NCBI RefSeq assembly: GCF_002260525.1
Contig: NZ_MRYI01000019.1
Span: 1-64,000 of the forward strand
Direction of reading: 5' to 3'
Length of the DNA: 64,000 bases
Origin: Hahella sp. CCB-MM4
GTDB lineage: Bacteria > Pseudomonadota > Gammaproteobacteria > Pseudomonadales > Oleiphilaceae
In this document: positions 27,310-37,619 of the stretch, piece by piece
How the letters are laid out: the number at the start of each line of letters is the position of its first letter
Numbering within the stretch: the stretch's first letter is position 1
Translations under genes and position numbers: made by a program
The notes under the pieces: model-generated
The model's input: only the letters and a program-made list of their open reading frames with translations
Databases searched by the model: none
What the model was told of the DNA's origin: nothing

Positions 27310-29901
27310 GTGTTGCATATGACGGAAACCAAACACTCGGGCGACTGGGACAATTGTGAGTCTGGAGATAGTCGCGCTGAGCACACTATTCTGATTGTTG
27401 ATGATTCTCCGCTAAACCTGGATGTCGCGATGGCCTGTCTTGAAGGAAAGGGCTATCGGGTGGTTGCCGTGGAAAACGGTGTGGAAGCACTGGAGATTGT
27501 CGAAACCTTACACCCCTCCCTGATACTGCTTGATATCATGATGCCTGAAATGAGCGGTTTCGAGACCTGCCGCAGGCTGAAGAAGATCGATACTGTCAGG
27601 GATATACCTGTGGTCTTTATGACCGCATTGACTGACGTTAAGAGCAAAAAAGAAGGGTTTGAAGCCGGTGGTGTTGATTACGTCACCAAACCATTTCAGA
27701 CCGAAGAACTGGCCGCCCGGGTTCATACCCACATTTCTCTCCAGACTGCCTATCGGGATCTCAAGGATAGCGAACAGCGCTATCGTCGTCTGATGGAAAC
27801 CACGCCTGACGCCATTCTTGTGCAGGACGACAGTGGGATCGTTTACCTCAATACCGCGACAGTCAAACTGTTCGGTGTGCAGGAAAACCAGCAGTTGCTT
27901 GGTGCATCCCTGCTTGATTTTGTCGCGCGGGACAATCAGGAGATTGTTGAGCAGCAGCTCCGGCATGTCTGCCAGGATGATCAAAGCCAGGCTGTTCCAC
28001 TGATTGTGGAGCTGTTTCGTGCCGATGACAGCGAAATGGACGTGGAGCTTCGCTGCATCCCCATCTCCTATCATGGCGCGACTTCCCGCATGTTTGTACT
28101 CCGGGATGTGACGGAAAAACGCCGGCAGGAAGCCATTATTGAATTCCAGGCTACCCATGATCCATTGACCGGGCTTCCTAACAGGAGCTTGTTTTATGGA
28201 CGGGTAACCCAGGCGATCAATCATGCCCAGCGCAGTGGTGAAAAACTGGCGATCATGTTTATCGACCTGGATAAGTTCAAGCTGATTAACGACACTCTGG
28301 GACATAATGCCGGTGATGAATTACTGCGCATCATGTCCGCCCGCCTGAAGGAGTGCACCCGCGACTGCGATACGCTGGCGCGTATTGGTGGGGATGAATT
28401 TGTGTTGCTGGTGGATCAGGCCGGCAGTGAGGCAGCATTGACCCATCTGGCCAGCCGCCTTATCGAAGCGGTCTCCGTGCCTGTCAGCCTGCTGGGCTAC
28501 ACCCATGCAATCAGCTGTAGCGTTGGCATCAGTACCTATCCCGATGACGGTGATACGGTGGAGCTACTGTTGAAACGGGCTGATATTGCCATGTATCGGG
28601 CCAAAGACGCGGGCAGGAATGCATTCCAGTTCTTTACCTATCAAATGCAGGATCGGTTGAACGAGCGTCTGAAACTGGAAATATGCATCAAGCAGGCTTT
28701 GGAGAAGAAAGAGTTTTATCTTCATTACCAGCCACAGGTGGACTTACGTACCGGAAAGATCATGGGACTTGAAGCGTTGATCCGTTGGGAGTCCGCCGAG
28801 CTTGGGTTTGTTGAGCCTTCAGAGTTTATTCCGGCAGCGGAAGACAGTCGCCAGATCATCAAAATTGGTGAATGGGTGCTGCGGACCGTGTGCAGCGACC
28901 TGAAAAGCTGGAAGGAGCAGGGCATCTCTCTCGTGCCGGTGGCCATTAATATTTCAGCTCTACAATTTACCGGACAGAATTTCGTGAGGCTGATCAAAGA
29001 TGTGATCAGCCAATATGATGTTGATGCCAAGTATCTGGAGCTTGAATTGACGGAAACCCTGTCTATGTCCGATCCGGAAGCCTCTGTGGCACTAATGCGC
29101 AGGCTCCGGGGTATCGGGGTTTCCATGGCCATCGATGATTTCGGGACCGGCTACTCAAATCTTTCCTATCTCAAGCGATTCCCGGTTAACAAATTAAAAA
29201 TTGACCGGGCATTTGTCTCAGGTCTAACCAACAGTCCGGACGATCACTCCATTGTCATGGCGATTATCCGGATGGCTCAGGGATTGGGGCTAAAGACAAT
29301 CGCTGAAGGTGTTGAGACAGCCGGGCAGTTATCTCTATTGGCAGAACAGTGTTGTGATGCCATTCAGGGGTATTATTTCAGCCGACCGATTTCGCTCAAG
29401 GATATAACCGCCATGCTGAAGGCCGGCGGTCGTCTCGATCTGACTGAGGTGGGACGCAGCCCTGAGAAGAATACTCTGCTGGTGATTGATGATGAGCCTA
29501 ATGTCCTTGTCAGCATTAAAAGGACTCTGCGAGGAGAGCCGTATGAGATCCTGACGGCTGAAAAAACGACAGAGGCCTATGAAATACTGGCTCGCCATGA
29601 GGTTGGTGTAGTTTTGTCAGATCTGAAAATGCCCAATGAAAGTGGAGTGGAGTTTTTCAGTAAGATTAAGATGATGTATCCCCAGACGGTCAGGATTCTG
29701 TTGACGGGATACGGAACCATCGACAGTCTGGAAAATGCGATCAATCAGGGCGAAATATACCGCTACATGGCCAAGCCATGGGATTCCAATCAACTGACGG
29801 AAGTCATCTCGTCCGCCTTTACCCAGTATGAGAAGAATTCCCGGACCGATTGGACACAGGAACAGGTTTCTGAATATCCGATCTCAGTAGCCCAGGAGTA
29901 G
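27310..29901 (+). CDS. REC-PAS-GGDEF-EAL-REC c-di-GMP protein
   Basis: An 863-aa cytosolic protein with both c-di-GMP synthesis and breakdown domains. Receiver 1 (about 25-145) has phosphoacceptor Asp in LILLDIMMPEMSG. A PAS domain follows (about 160-275, ending in VLRDVTEKRRQ). The GGDEF site is intact (RIGGDEF). The EAL site is intact (GLEALIRW, ELTETLSMSD, IDDFGTGYSNLSYLKRF). A second receiver at about 720-850 has Asp in VLSDLKMPNESG and resembles RpfG-type receivers. The GTG at 27310 has better ribosome-site spacing (AGGG) than the ATG at 27319. A kinase partner may be the convergent hybrid kinase. Confidence 0.92.
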   Translation: MLHMTETKHSGDWDNCESGDSRAEHTILIVDDSPLNLDVAMACLEGKGYRVVAVENGVEALEIVETLHPSLILLDIMMPEMSGFETCRRLKKIDTVRDIPVVFMTALTDVKSKKEGFEAGGVDYVTKPFQTEELAARVHTHISLQTAYRDLKDSEQRYRRLMETTPDAILVQDDSGIVYLNTATVKLFGVQENQQLLGASLLDFVARDNQEIVEQQLRHVCQDDQSQAVPLIVELFRADDSEMDVELRCIPISYHGATSRMFVLRDVTEKRRQEAIIEFQATHDPLTGLPNRSLFYGRVTQAINHAQRSGEKLAIMFIDLDKFKLINDTLGHNAGDELLRIMSARLKECTRDCDTLARIGGDEFVLLVDQAGSEAALTHLASRLIEAVSVPVSLLGYTHAISCSVGISTYPDDGDTVELLLKRADIAMYRAKDAGRNAFQFFTYQMQDRLNERLKLEICIKQALEKKEFYLHYQPQVDLRTGKIMGLEALIRWESAELGFVEPSEFIPAAEDSRQIIKIGEWVLRTVCSDLKSWKEQGISLVPVAINISALQFTGQNFVRLIKDVISQYDVDAKYLELELTETLSMSDPEASVALMRRLRGIGVSMAIDDFGTGYSNLSYLKRFPVNKLKIDRAFVSGLTNSPDDHSIVMAIIRMAQGLGLKTIAEGVETAGQLSLLAEQCCDAIQGYYFSRPISLKDITAMLKAGGRLDLTEVGRSPEKNTLLVIDDEPNVLVSIKRTLRGEPYEILTAEKTTEAYEILARHEVGVVLSDLKMPNESGVEFFSKIKMMYPQTVRILLTGYGTIDSLENAINQGEIYRYMAKPWDSNQLTEVISSAFTQYEKNSRTDWTQEQVSEYPISVAQE

Positions 29902-29918
29902 ACTTCGTCTGCTCCTGG
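29892..29918 (+). terminator. Hairpin overlapping the stop of the GGDEF-EAL gene
   Basis: A 12-bp stem CCAGGAGTAGAC / GTCTGCTCCTGG with one wobble pair and a TTC loop. It contains the TAG stop and lies between convergent genes. No long T tract follows. Confidence 0.5.
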
Positions 29919-29984
29919 TTGTAAACACTGTGGGGTATTGTCAGTTGCTTGCCACCAACGTGATTGTTGACGACTTGGATCTTC

Positions 29985-32519
29985 TTAGCCATCAACGCTT
30001 TGTGCTTTTACCCTGGGCATCCAGCAGGTCAGTTTTTGATGCAATTGCTGCGCATTAAAGGGCTTGGCCAGAAAATCATCCATACCGACATCAATGCAAT
30101 GCTGGCGGTCATTTGCCATTGCATTTGCCGTCAAGGCAATGATGGGAAGCCGGTTGCTGCCCGGGCGTGCTCGTTCCTTGGTGCGTATGGCTATGGTGGT
30201 TTCATAGCCGTCCATTACCGGCATCTGGCAATCCATGAGGATTACGTCGAAGGTCTGCCGGTTTAGCTTGCTGAGTGCTTCTTTACCGTTTGTGGCTACC
30301 TCGGCGCTAATTTCCAGCGTTTTCAGTAATTCCAGAACATATTCCTGATTGGTGCTATTGTCTTCCACCAGAAGAACCCGTCCCGACAGTGGAGGGTGGA
30401 TGCCTCCTTTAATCCGGTGATCCTTCGAGGCTAACCGCGGGCTTGGCGGTCGGGCTTTGCGGGCTGCCGGGTCTCTAGCCAACCATACTGTAAACCAGAA
30501 GGTAGAGCCGGCATTCATCTGACTTTCCACACCGATTTCGCCGCCCATCAGTTCCACCAGACTTTTCGATATGCTCAGGCCGAGTCCGGTACCGCCATAG
30601 GTTCTGGTTGTGGAACCATCCGCCTGGGAGAACGATTCAAAGATTTTCTCCTGTTTCTCCGGAGCGATACCGATGCCGGAGTCTTTGACGGATATTTCCA
30701 GCCTGACACCGTGGTCGTTCTGTTCAAGAATATCCACCTCGACCAGAATCGTGCCTTCCTTGGTGAACTTGATGGCATTGCCGACCAGGTTGGTCAGAAT
30801 CTGGCGCAGCCGGTCGCTGTCACCGATCAATGTTTTGGGTAGATCGGGAGAAGCCCGGCAATTCAGCATGACATTCTTGGCCTGGGCTCTTGGGGAGAAT
30901 ATGTCGAGCAGATAGGAAAGTAGCTCATCAAAACTGAAAGGATGATTATCCAGCTCCAGCTTCCCGGCCTCAATTTTTGAGAAATCCAGAATGTCGTTAA
31001 TGATGGTCAGCAGGGCTTCCCCTGAATTAACGATGGTGTCCAGATATTTGTGCTGCTTTTCTGACAGGCTGGTATCCGCCAGGATACTGGCCATCCCCAG
31101 AACACCATTTAACGGGGTGCGTATTTCATGGCTCATTCTGGCCAGGAATTCACTCTTGGCTTCGTTTGCCTGTTGGGCAAGTTCTTTTTCCTGCCTTGCT
31201 TCCTTAATGTGTTTCTTGATTTCCTTTTCCATAAACACAAAGGATTCCGCAAGACGACCAACCTCGTCACTGGATCTGTCGGCCAATGCCTGTACCGCAT
31301 GGCTGGGCTGGTCATCCTGAATAAAGTCATGGGAGGGCAATTGCTTCGCGTATTCGGTCAGGAAGTCCAGTGGCCGTGAAATTCTCGAGACCCATAGGAA
31401 TGCGATGAGGATGCTGCCGAGGAAAAACAGGGCGATAATCAGACTCTGGCTTTTCACCAGATTTTGCCCTGGCGCCGCAATTTCATGAACCGGCACCACG
31501 ACGGTTTGGTACCAGTCAAAGGGTTTGAAATAGCTGACGTATGCGACCACCTGTCGATCATCCGTCGGCCGGGTCTGAATGGCAAACGGATCTTTATAAC
31601 GATAGATGGCCTGCGATGGTGGATCTTTGATCGATACCTGATCTATCAGCGTTTTCAACAGTTGCTGTTGTTCCTGGTTCAGGCTGGAGGTGATCGAATT
31701 GCCTTTATCCAGCGTTGGCGGCGGTACCAGAATTTTTCCGTTGCCGTCGAATAGGAATGCATATCCCGTATTGGCGACGCTGATATCGGGGAAGGTTTTC
31801 CGGAGGCTGTCGATAATGGACTTCATCTCCTTGAGGCTTTGAGCCTCTACATACTCGAAGTCCACCATGGCAACAAGGGTCAACTCCCAATCTGCCAAGG
31901 GGAGAAAGTAGCCGATGTGGCGGCTCTCCCTGTCGCTGCCGGGTTTACGCCAGTTGAAGATCGCCTTGTCGCCATAGGAATCCAGGTTGTCGTCGCGCAT
32001 GGCTTGATAGATAACCCGTCCCTTAAAATCCGTCAGTGAGGTAATCGTGGTTGACTCCACGTCAGGGTTGGGGTGGGCCACGATGCGGCCGTCTCGGTCA
32101 AAGACAAAGACCTCAACTTCTCCGAACTGGACTTTCCTCAACCAGTCGAGGGAGATGCCCAGGGCTTCCTGCCTGCTCAAGCGACCTGATTTGTACTGGT
32201 TAACATAGGCGTCAAAGGCGGATTTGGTGTATTGGGAGATGTTATGCAGGTCAGTCTGAAGACGGGAGAGGATATCTATCTTTTCTCCGGTGAGTCGGTC
32301 ATAGCCGGCCCTGATGTTAAGCTCTACCAGTTTCAGTACGTTCTGTGCTGATGACTCTTCTGCCTGAAGCATTGCCCGCCCGACGTCCCGATGAGTGAAG
32401 TACAGGATGGACAGTGCGGCAATGGACATGATTAAGAGAATCAGTGAGATAATTCTCGATCTTAGCGAGTGAAATCTGAAACGACTGAAAAATTGGCTGG
32501 TGGAGCTGGCTGTTTTCAA
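29985..32519 (-). CDS. Hybrid sensor histidine kinase with Cache sensor
   Basis: An 844-aa inner-membrane kinase. TM1 is near residues 22-44 and an extracytoplasmic double-Cache-type sensor spans about 45-355. TM2 near 358-378 is followed by HAMP. The H-box is [16 protein letters not shown]. ATPase boxes are [16 protein letters not shown] and [12 protein letters not shown]-terminal receiver has Asp in [15 protein letters not shown]. The TTG start overlaps the TGA stop of the binding-protein gene upstream, with GAGGTG as its ribosome site, so translation is coupled. The binding protein is therefore probably part of the sensing system. The output regulator is not adjacent. Confidence 0.9.
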   Translation of the reverse strand: MKTASSTSQFFSRFRFHSLRSRIISLILLIMSIAALSILYFTHRDVGRAMLQAEESSAQNVLKLVELNIRAGYDRLTGEKIDILSRLQTDLHNISQYTKSAFDAYVNQYKSGRLSRQEALGISLDWLRKVQFGEVEVFVFDRDGRIVAHPNPDVESTTITSLTDFKGRVIYQAMRDDNLDSYGDKAIFNWRKPGSDRESRHIGYFLPLADWELTLVAMVDFEYVEAQSLKEMKSIIDSLRKTFPDISVANTGYAFLFDGNGKILVPPPTLDKGNSITSSLNQEQQQLLKTLIDQVSIKDPPSQAIYRYKDPFAIQTRPTDDRQVVAYVSYFKPFDWYQTVVVPVHEIAAPGQNLVKSQSLIIALFFLGSILIAFLWVSRISRPLDFLTEYAKQLPSHDFIQDDQPSHAVQALADRSSDEVGRLAESFVFMEKEIKKHIKEARQEKELAQQANEAKSEFLARMSHEIRTPLNGVLGMASILADTSLSEKQHKYLDTIVNSGEALLTIINDILDFSKIEAGKLELDNHPFSFDELLSYLLDIFSPRAQAKNVMLNCRASPDLPKTLIGDSDRLRQILTNLVGNAIKFTKEGTILVEVDILEQNDHGVRLEISVKDSGIGIAPEKQEKIFESFSQADGSTTRTYGGTGLGLSISKSLVELMGGEIGVESQMNAGSTFWFTVWLARDPAARKARPPSPRLASKDHRIKGGIHPPLSGRVLLVEDNSTNQEYVLELLKTLEISAEVATNGKEALSKLNRQTFDVILMDCQMPVMDGYETTIAIRTKERARPGSNRLPIIALTANAMANDRQHCIDVGMDDFLAKPFNAQQLHQKLTCWMPRVKAQSVDG

Positions 32520-33688
32520 TGGGGCACCTCAATGGCCTTATATATTTCATCAGCTGCTGCCAACCACTCCGCATGCAAGTAAAGTCCGATTTTTTCTGCC
32601 GTTTTAAGATTGATTGAAATATTGGGCTCCTCTTCGTACAGCTGATTCAGATCCCTGGGCTTGGCTCCGTTAAAAACCTGGCCCAAATTTGATGCGAGAA
32701 ACAAGCCGAGTGGCTTGTAATCCGGTTTGGACATGCTCATCAAAATGCCATATTTCACCTGCTCAGAACCCAGTTGCGAGAAGGTGGGGATATTGTGCTT
32801 GTTGGCAATTTCGACAATGTTGGTAATGCTTTGCTTATTCACGCCGCCCTGTTCTGTAATATAGAGCGCGTCAGAGTTACGTGCCAGATAGTCAATGCAG
32901 GTGAGTACACTTTCGATCGCTTTCTGATTGTCAGGAATGTCGCTCATTGTATGACAGCGAACGATTTCGAATTTGTCTTCTTCTGCAACTTTTTCAATGG
33001 TTTCCAGTGCGGTATAGGCTCTACCGGCTTCTGAATCTTCGTAAGCCACCCCCAAACGCTTGAAGCCGATGGCATCATGGAATACACGAATCTGGCGTTC
33101 GTAACGATGTGGGGAAACCCTGGCAAAGACATGATTATAACCGGAATCCTCAGCGCTTTTGATGATGCCGGAGCGAATCGGATCTGTGGTGGAAATAACG
33201 AACGTTGGTGTCTTGTGTGAGTCGTTAGCCAGATCCTGACCTGCCCAGGTGCCCATGGCAAAGATCAGGTCGATGTCTTTTTGGTAGTTCAGTCGGTGGA
33301 TGATCGCTGCACTGAGTACTTCCCGGTTTTCCTGAACCCAATCTGCGGAATAAAAAGCATCTGACGGAAAAGTGAGAAATTTGCTCTTGGCATTCTTTCC
33401 TACCCAATCCCACAGAGACTTGCTATCCAATTCAGCAGGTATGGGAGTTTTTTCAATCCAACCCAGTTCCATCAATCCGCTTAATAAAGCAAACAGTGAA
33501 CTCTGGTAGTTAACATAGTCTCCACCTTCGTAGTAAGCGATACGCCACTTTTTTACCACTTCCTTAACATTAGGAGGAGGTGTGCTGGCATAGGCCGACT
33601 CGGCATAAGCGGATGTGCACCCCATCCACACCATGCCTGAAATGCTCATGAAAGCAAAGATTGTCCTGACAATCGCCCTGGTGCTCAT
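32516..33688 (-). CDS. Periplasmic binding protein, ABC_sub_bind type
   Basis: A 390-aa exported protein of the ABC_sub_bind (TrpX-like) family. The signal peptide has a cleavage region near AYAES (about residue 30). Core motifs include [33 protein letters not shown], and [17 protein letters not shown]. It is clearly a paralogue of the next gene. No ABC permease or ATPase is nearby, and its stop overlaps the start of the hybrid kinase. A role as ligand receptor for that kinase is more likely than uptake. Confidence 0.82.
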   Translation of the reverse strand: MSTRAIVRTIFAFMSISGMVWMGCTSAYAESAYASTPPPNVKEVVKKWRIAYYEGGDYVNYQSSLFALLSGLMELGWIEKTPIPAELDSKSLWDWVGKNAKSKFLTFPSDAFYSADWVQENREVLSAAIIHRLNYQKDIDLIFAMGTWAGQDLANDSHKTPTFVISTTDPIRSGIIKSAEDSGYNHVFARVSPHRYERQIRVFHDAIGFKRLGVAYEDSEAGRAYTALETIEKVAEEDKFEIVRCHTMSDIPDNQKAIESVLTCIDYLARNSDALYITEQGGVNKQSITNIVEIANKHNIPTFSQLGSEQVKYGILMSMSKPDYKPLGLFLASNLGQVFNGAKPRDLNQLYEEEPNISINLKTAEKIGLYLHAEWLAAADEIYKAIEVPH

Positions 33689-33753
33689 CGCGTCTCCGTT
33701 TGCGTATAGTGAATATATGAACCCTTAAAGCAGCACCATAATTTTCAAGCTTA

Positions 33754-34926
33754 TCATTTTGGTGTATCAATCTCTTTGAAAAGCTCGTCGGTAGCACCAA
33801 GCAACAGCAAAGAAGGATTGAACTCAATGATTTCGGCTGTTTTCAGATTCAGCGCCATTCTTGGAGGCTCTTCGAACAGCTGAGGCAACTCATTGGGCTT
33901 GGCTCCATTAAATATCTTGGCCATGGTTTGCGCGTGAAACTCGCCAAAGTAACGGAAATTAGCCTGCGACAGGCTGGCCAGTATGCCGTAGCGTACTTCC
34001 TGTGATCCGGACTGGGAAAAGGTTGGTATCTTGTATTTATGTGCCGTTCTGACAATTACCGGAAGGCTCTTATTGGTGACGCCGCCCTGCTCAGTGACGT
34101 ATATGGCATCCACTTTGGGAGCCAGCTGCTGGTAGCAATTGATTGCACTGTGTTCCGCCAGGCTGATATTGCTGATGTCACTTTGCGTATGACAGGGAAC
34201 GATCGAGAAACCGAGTTTTTTGCCCAGCTCCTGAATGGTGTCAATGGCGGCATAGCTGCGGCCGGCCTGCGTGTCCTCGTAGGCCACACCCAGGCGTTTG
34301 AAATCGGTGATGTCATGAAACACCCTGATCTGCCGGGCATATTTGCCTGGGTCGATGGTGGCGTTGACATGGCTAAACCCGGAATCCTCAATACTCTTGA
34401 TGATACCGGCCGAGACCGGGTCCGTGGAGGACAGCACCAGGGTAGGGGTGTGGTGGCGGTCATTGGCCAGATCAAGACCTGCCCGTGTACCCATGGCGAT
34501 CATAAGATCTATGTCCTGTTTGGAATTCAGGCGATCGATGATGGTGTTTTTCATTTTCTCGCTGAGCTTGTCGTCCCAGTGAGCACTGTAGTGTGCATCT
34601 TTGACGAACTCGATGTAGTCACTGTCCAGCGACTCCGAAAACCATTTCCAGAGATCGGCCGTCTGTTCTCCCTCCTGCGGAGGGATGATCTTGGATTCAA
34701 TCCATCCCAGTGACATCAGAGATCTGACCGTTGCGGTGAGAACCTGTTGATAATTGATGTATTCTCCGCCCTCATAGTAGCCGATACGCCAGCGCTTACC
34801 GTCATTGGTGACCGGGTCAGTGCTAAACCTCTGGCTGCTCGGATCCTCTGCCGACACGGATAGGCTGGTCCAAAGGGTCATCAGAATGACCGCAACAAGA
34901 GCAGGTAAATTTGGCTTGATTCTCAT
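33754..34926 (-). CDS. Periplasmic binding protein, ABC_sub_bind type (paralogue)
   Basis: A 390-aa exported protein with a signal peptide (MRIKPNLPALVAVILMTLW, cleavage near VSAED). It shares strong collinear similarity with the next gene downstream (WRIAYYEGG or [55 protein letters not shown]). The pair arose by tandem duplication. The ATG at 34926 has AGGAG upstream. It heads a likely three-gene signalling unit with the hybrid kinase. Confidence 0.82.
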   Translation of the reverse strand: MRIKPNLPALVAVILMTLWTSLSVSAEDPSSQRFSTDPVTNDGKRWRIGYYEGGEYINYQQVLTATVRSLMSLGWIESKIIPPQEGEQTADLWKWFSESLDSDYIEFVKDAHYSAHWDDKLSEKMKNTIIDRLNSKQDIDLMIAMGTRAGLDLANDRHHTPTLVLSSTDPVSAGIIKSIEDSGFSHVNATIDPGKYARQIRVFHDITDFKRLGVAYEDTQAGRSYAAIDTIQELGKKLGFSIVPCHTQSDISNISLAEHSAINCYQQLAPKVDAIYVTEQGGVTNKSLPVIVRTAHKYKIPTFSQSGSQEVRYGILASLSQANFRYFGEFHAQTMAKIFNGAKPNELPQLFEEPPRMALNLKTAEIIEFNPSLLLLGATDELFKEIDTPK

Positions 34927-35288
34927 ACTCCATTCTCCTGTGCACACTTGATGGCGTTGGATTGATGGTTACGCCAGTGTATTGAGGTTCCCCCGTCCAT
35001 TACTTCTACTGCACATAGTGTTCAATAATCTGATGAAGGTTTGAGATTCACGGGATGTTTCTGCCCCATAGTCCAATACATTGCAAACGCTCACCTTGTT
35101 TGCCTGAAACACTATATTTCTCAGTCGGTTGCGCAAGTCCTTGCTATTTTAAGGAGCAGCCCGAGTTTAGAATGTTGTGTTTCAATAGCATAGCCATAAT
35201 TTGGTTTATTTCCAGATATCAAAATCATTACCTGTAATAGACCAAATTACTGATTATGTTGGCTGAAATACGGCCAAAGATTCTGACT
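34927..35288. other. Intergenic region between MFS and binding-protein genes
   Basis: A 360-bp gap with no supported gene. It probably contains the promoter of the binding-protein/kinase unit and the 3' end of the MFS transcript. No clear terminator hairpin was found. Confidence 0.35.
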
Positions 35289-37520
35289 TCAACTCGTGGA
35301 TTCCATTTTATACACCATGGTAGATTCTCTTGCCGCGAGGATCTGAAACAGAATCACGGTGATCAGGTAAATGGCACCCAGAGTGGCGACACCGATGCGC
35401 ATATCTGTCAGTGACGCCACAGTGGAAAACACAATAGGTCCCAGCATTTGCCCGATTCGACTGGAGGCTCTGAAAATTCCCAATGCTTTGCCTTCACCGT
35501 ATTGTTTGCTGACATCCAATTGCAGTACGTAGGCACTCTGCGAAGGCAGTACAAAACAACCGGAGAGGCCTAACAGAACAACCGCCACTGTTGCAGCATA
35601 TATGCCTTCGAGGCCGGCAAATGAAAGGAATGCCAGGCTGGCCAGAATACCCCCGATCATGATCGGGAATTTCTTACTGGTTGCGCGGTCGGCAAGGCGG
35701 CCGATAGCCGGACCGAGCAGGGTGAGGCAGATACCATACAACATCAGGGTTTGTCCGATCTGGGATTCAGCCACTCCAATCCGACTCAGGTAAACCGGAG
35801 TGAAGTAGTGCAGAAATCCGATCACACCGATGGCCGCCGGGAAACTGCTGAGCAGTGCAACGGCGATAAAACGTGGATCCCGCAGGAACTGCCATACCGA
35901 AATGGAGGACGTTGCAGGAGTCGCGGTTGTTTGCGGAGCCGCTTGAGTATCGGTCTTAACTGCTGGTTGGTCAGATTGATCCTTGCGCAGATACACAATG
36001 GCGTAGGTGGCGACGGTGATGACCAGTAAAGCTCCGGTAACAAATACCACCGCGTAACCATAGCGCTCGGCGATCATGGCACCAGTTGCTGCACCACAGA
36101 TACTGCCGGAATAGAGACCGGCAAAAAGATGAGCCAAACCTTCTGTCTTGGTTTTGGCATTGGTATGGCGAATTACAAATCCCTGGGCTGCCAGTAAGGT
36201 TAATCCGTAACCTGAGCCAAGTAGTGCCCGTGACAGGATGAATTGCCAGGCATCCGGAGCCAGCCATGAATACACCCCGCCGGCCGCCGTTAACACCAAG
36301 CCGCAGGCGAACGGCTGTTTCCAGCCCTTACGATCCAGCCAGGCGCCGGAGACAAATATAGCAATGCCCACGCAAAGAAACTCAACAGAGATCGGCAAAC
36401 CCAGCACGAACTCTCTCGATAATCCGGGAATGGCGACGTACAGACGCTCCATATGCAGAGGCAGAATCGACATGGCCAGATCTATTGCAAACAAAAACAG
36501 GAAAATAGCCGGGCGCATGGATTTGTAGGTCGGGCCGGATCTGGCTGTTTCGGCGGAATTTGGCGTCGATGTGGCCGGCGACATGCTGCCGTTGAACAGG
36601 AGGATTGACAGTTCTATGCTGATTAGGAACGCGATCAGCATGACGGTAATATTATCCGTTAGGAGTGAAATCAAAAGATTTCCCAGATCCTGCGTGGCCA
36701 ACGTGTTGCCCAGTAGCAGGGTCAGATCTGACTCGATGTCCTGCCATATTGTGGCAAACAGTACCGCATGAGCCGCACCAATGGTCAGGGCTCCACAGAT
36801 GATGGGGATCATACGGGAGCGCTTTGTCGGTGAGGTGTTTTCAGGCGGGGAGAATTTCACCAACACCGCCAAAAAGATCGAGCTGACAGACAGTACCAGC
36901 AGGCCGACAAGGGCTGACTGGAGCAGGGAATTGGTCACGGCCTCCTGCCTGTGAATACGGCCGGACTCCGTGACCTGGCGATCCATGGAAATCAGGATCG
37001 TTTCGGAGTCTTCCTGCAGAGGAATCACAACATTGTAGTGATCCTTTTCAGTGGAGTAGCGCCAGTTGCCGGCCGGCATCGGAGCCGAGAAGGTTCCCGC
37101 CGTCACCGGGAGGGATTTTAACTGGTAATCACTGGGCAGCATGGTGCCGGGCATGTCCCCCGAGGTGCTGTTCTGGATAGCTCCGGAGGCATTTGCCAGG
37201 GAGACTTTGATGTCTCCCTCGGTGCCTGACTGGCGGGTTGCGTTATCAGGCACAAGCAGCGCAGACTGTTTGCTTAGCTGGTCACTCAGTTCAGTCCGGA
37301 TTTCATTGAGATAGGCATTATGCAATCCTGAATCCGCATCTGATGAATTCGCATGAGGATGGCCGGTGGCCACTCCGGTAGAGGAGATCGTCGTGGACAG
37401 AAAGTATTGTTCGTGCAGGCGCTCAAATACCATATAGGAAAGGAATGCACTAAGAGACAAAATCACTGTCAGAAGCAGAGCGGTTTTAATGAAATACTGC
37501 AAAGGCTTAAGTGCCTTCAT
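35289..37520 (-). CDS. MFS transporter with N-terminal extracytoplasmic domain
   Basis: A 743-aa fusion-like membrane protein. An N-terminal TM (about 10-32) is followed by about 150 aa of Ser/Thr-rich extracytoplasmic sequence. Three further TMs follow (near 205-225, 245-265 and 290-315 in the protein). The C-terminal about 400 aa are a 12-TM MFS unit with motif-A-like GAWLDRKGWKQPF and GRLADRATSKKFPI. This topology resembles a sensor domain joined to a drug or metabolite exporter. GGGAGG supports the ATG at 37520. It follows a Ddl-type ligase and a DapF-like gene on the same strand, so it may export their product. Confidence 0.8.
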   Translation of the reverse strand: MKALKPLQYFIKTALLLTVILSLSAFLSYMVFERLHEQYFLSTTISSTGVATGHPHANSSDADSGLHNAYLNEIRTELSDQLSKQSALLVPDNATRQSGTEGDIKVSLANASGAIQNSTSGDMPGTMLPSDYQLKSLPVTAGTFSAPMPAGNWRYSTEKDHYNVVIPLQEDSETILISMDRQVTESGRIHRQEAVTNSLLQSALVGLLVLSVSSIFLAVLVKFSPPENTSPTKRSRMIPIICGALTIGAAHAVLFATIWQDIESDLTLLLGNTLATQDLGNLLISLLTDNITVMLIAFLISIELSILLFNGSMSPATSTPNSAETARSGPTYKSMRPAIFLFLFAIDLAMSILPLHMERLYVAIPGLSREFVLGLPISVEFLCVGIAIFVSGAWLDRKGWKQPFACGLVLTAAGGVYSWLAPDAWQFILSRALLGSGYGLTLLAAQGFVIRHTNAKTKTEGLAHLFAGLYSGSICGAATGAMIAERYGYAVVFVTGALLVITVATYAIVYLRKDQSDQPAVKTDTQAAPQTTATPATSSISVWQFLRDPRFIAVALLSSFPAAIGVIGFLHYFTPVYLSRIGVAESQIGQTLMLYGICLTLLGPAIGRLADRATSKKFPIMIGGILASLAFLSFAGLEGIYAATVAVVLLGLSGCFVLPSQSAYVLQLDVSKQYGEGKALGIFRASSRIGQMLGPIVFSTVASLTDMRIGVATLGAIYLITVILFQILAARESTMVYKMESTS

Positions 37521-37560
37521 TCGATAATCCTCCCTCATCCGGATTTGACCGGTATCCATA

Positions 37561-37619
37561 AAGCGGGGTTGGTCCTGGTCGTTAACAGTTGTACGTTAAC
37601 AGTAGATAGCTGACAGGGA
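37561..37619 (-). repeat. Short tandem repeat after the ligase gene
   Basis: On the minus strand, CTGTTAACGTACAA is followed by CTGTTAACGACCAG, two copies of a 14-bp unit about 25 bases after the ligase stop. GTTAAC is itself palindromic. The function is not known. Confidence 0.45.

Noticed and set aside
34039-34713. 224-codon open frame opposite the binding-protein gene
   Set aside because: Antisense to a clear ABC_sub_bind gene; no domain.
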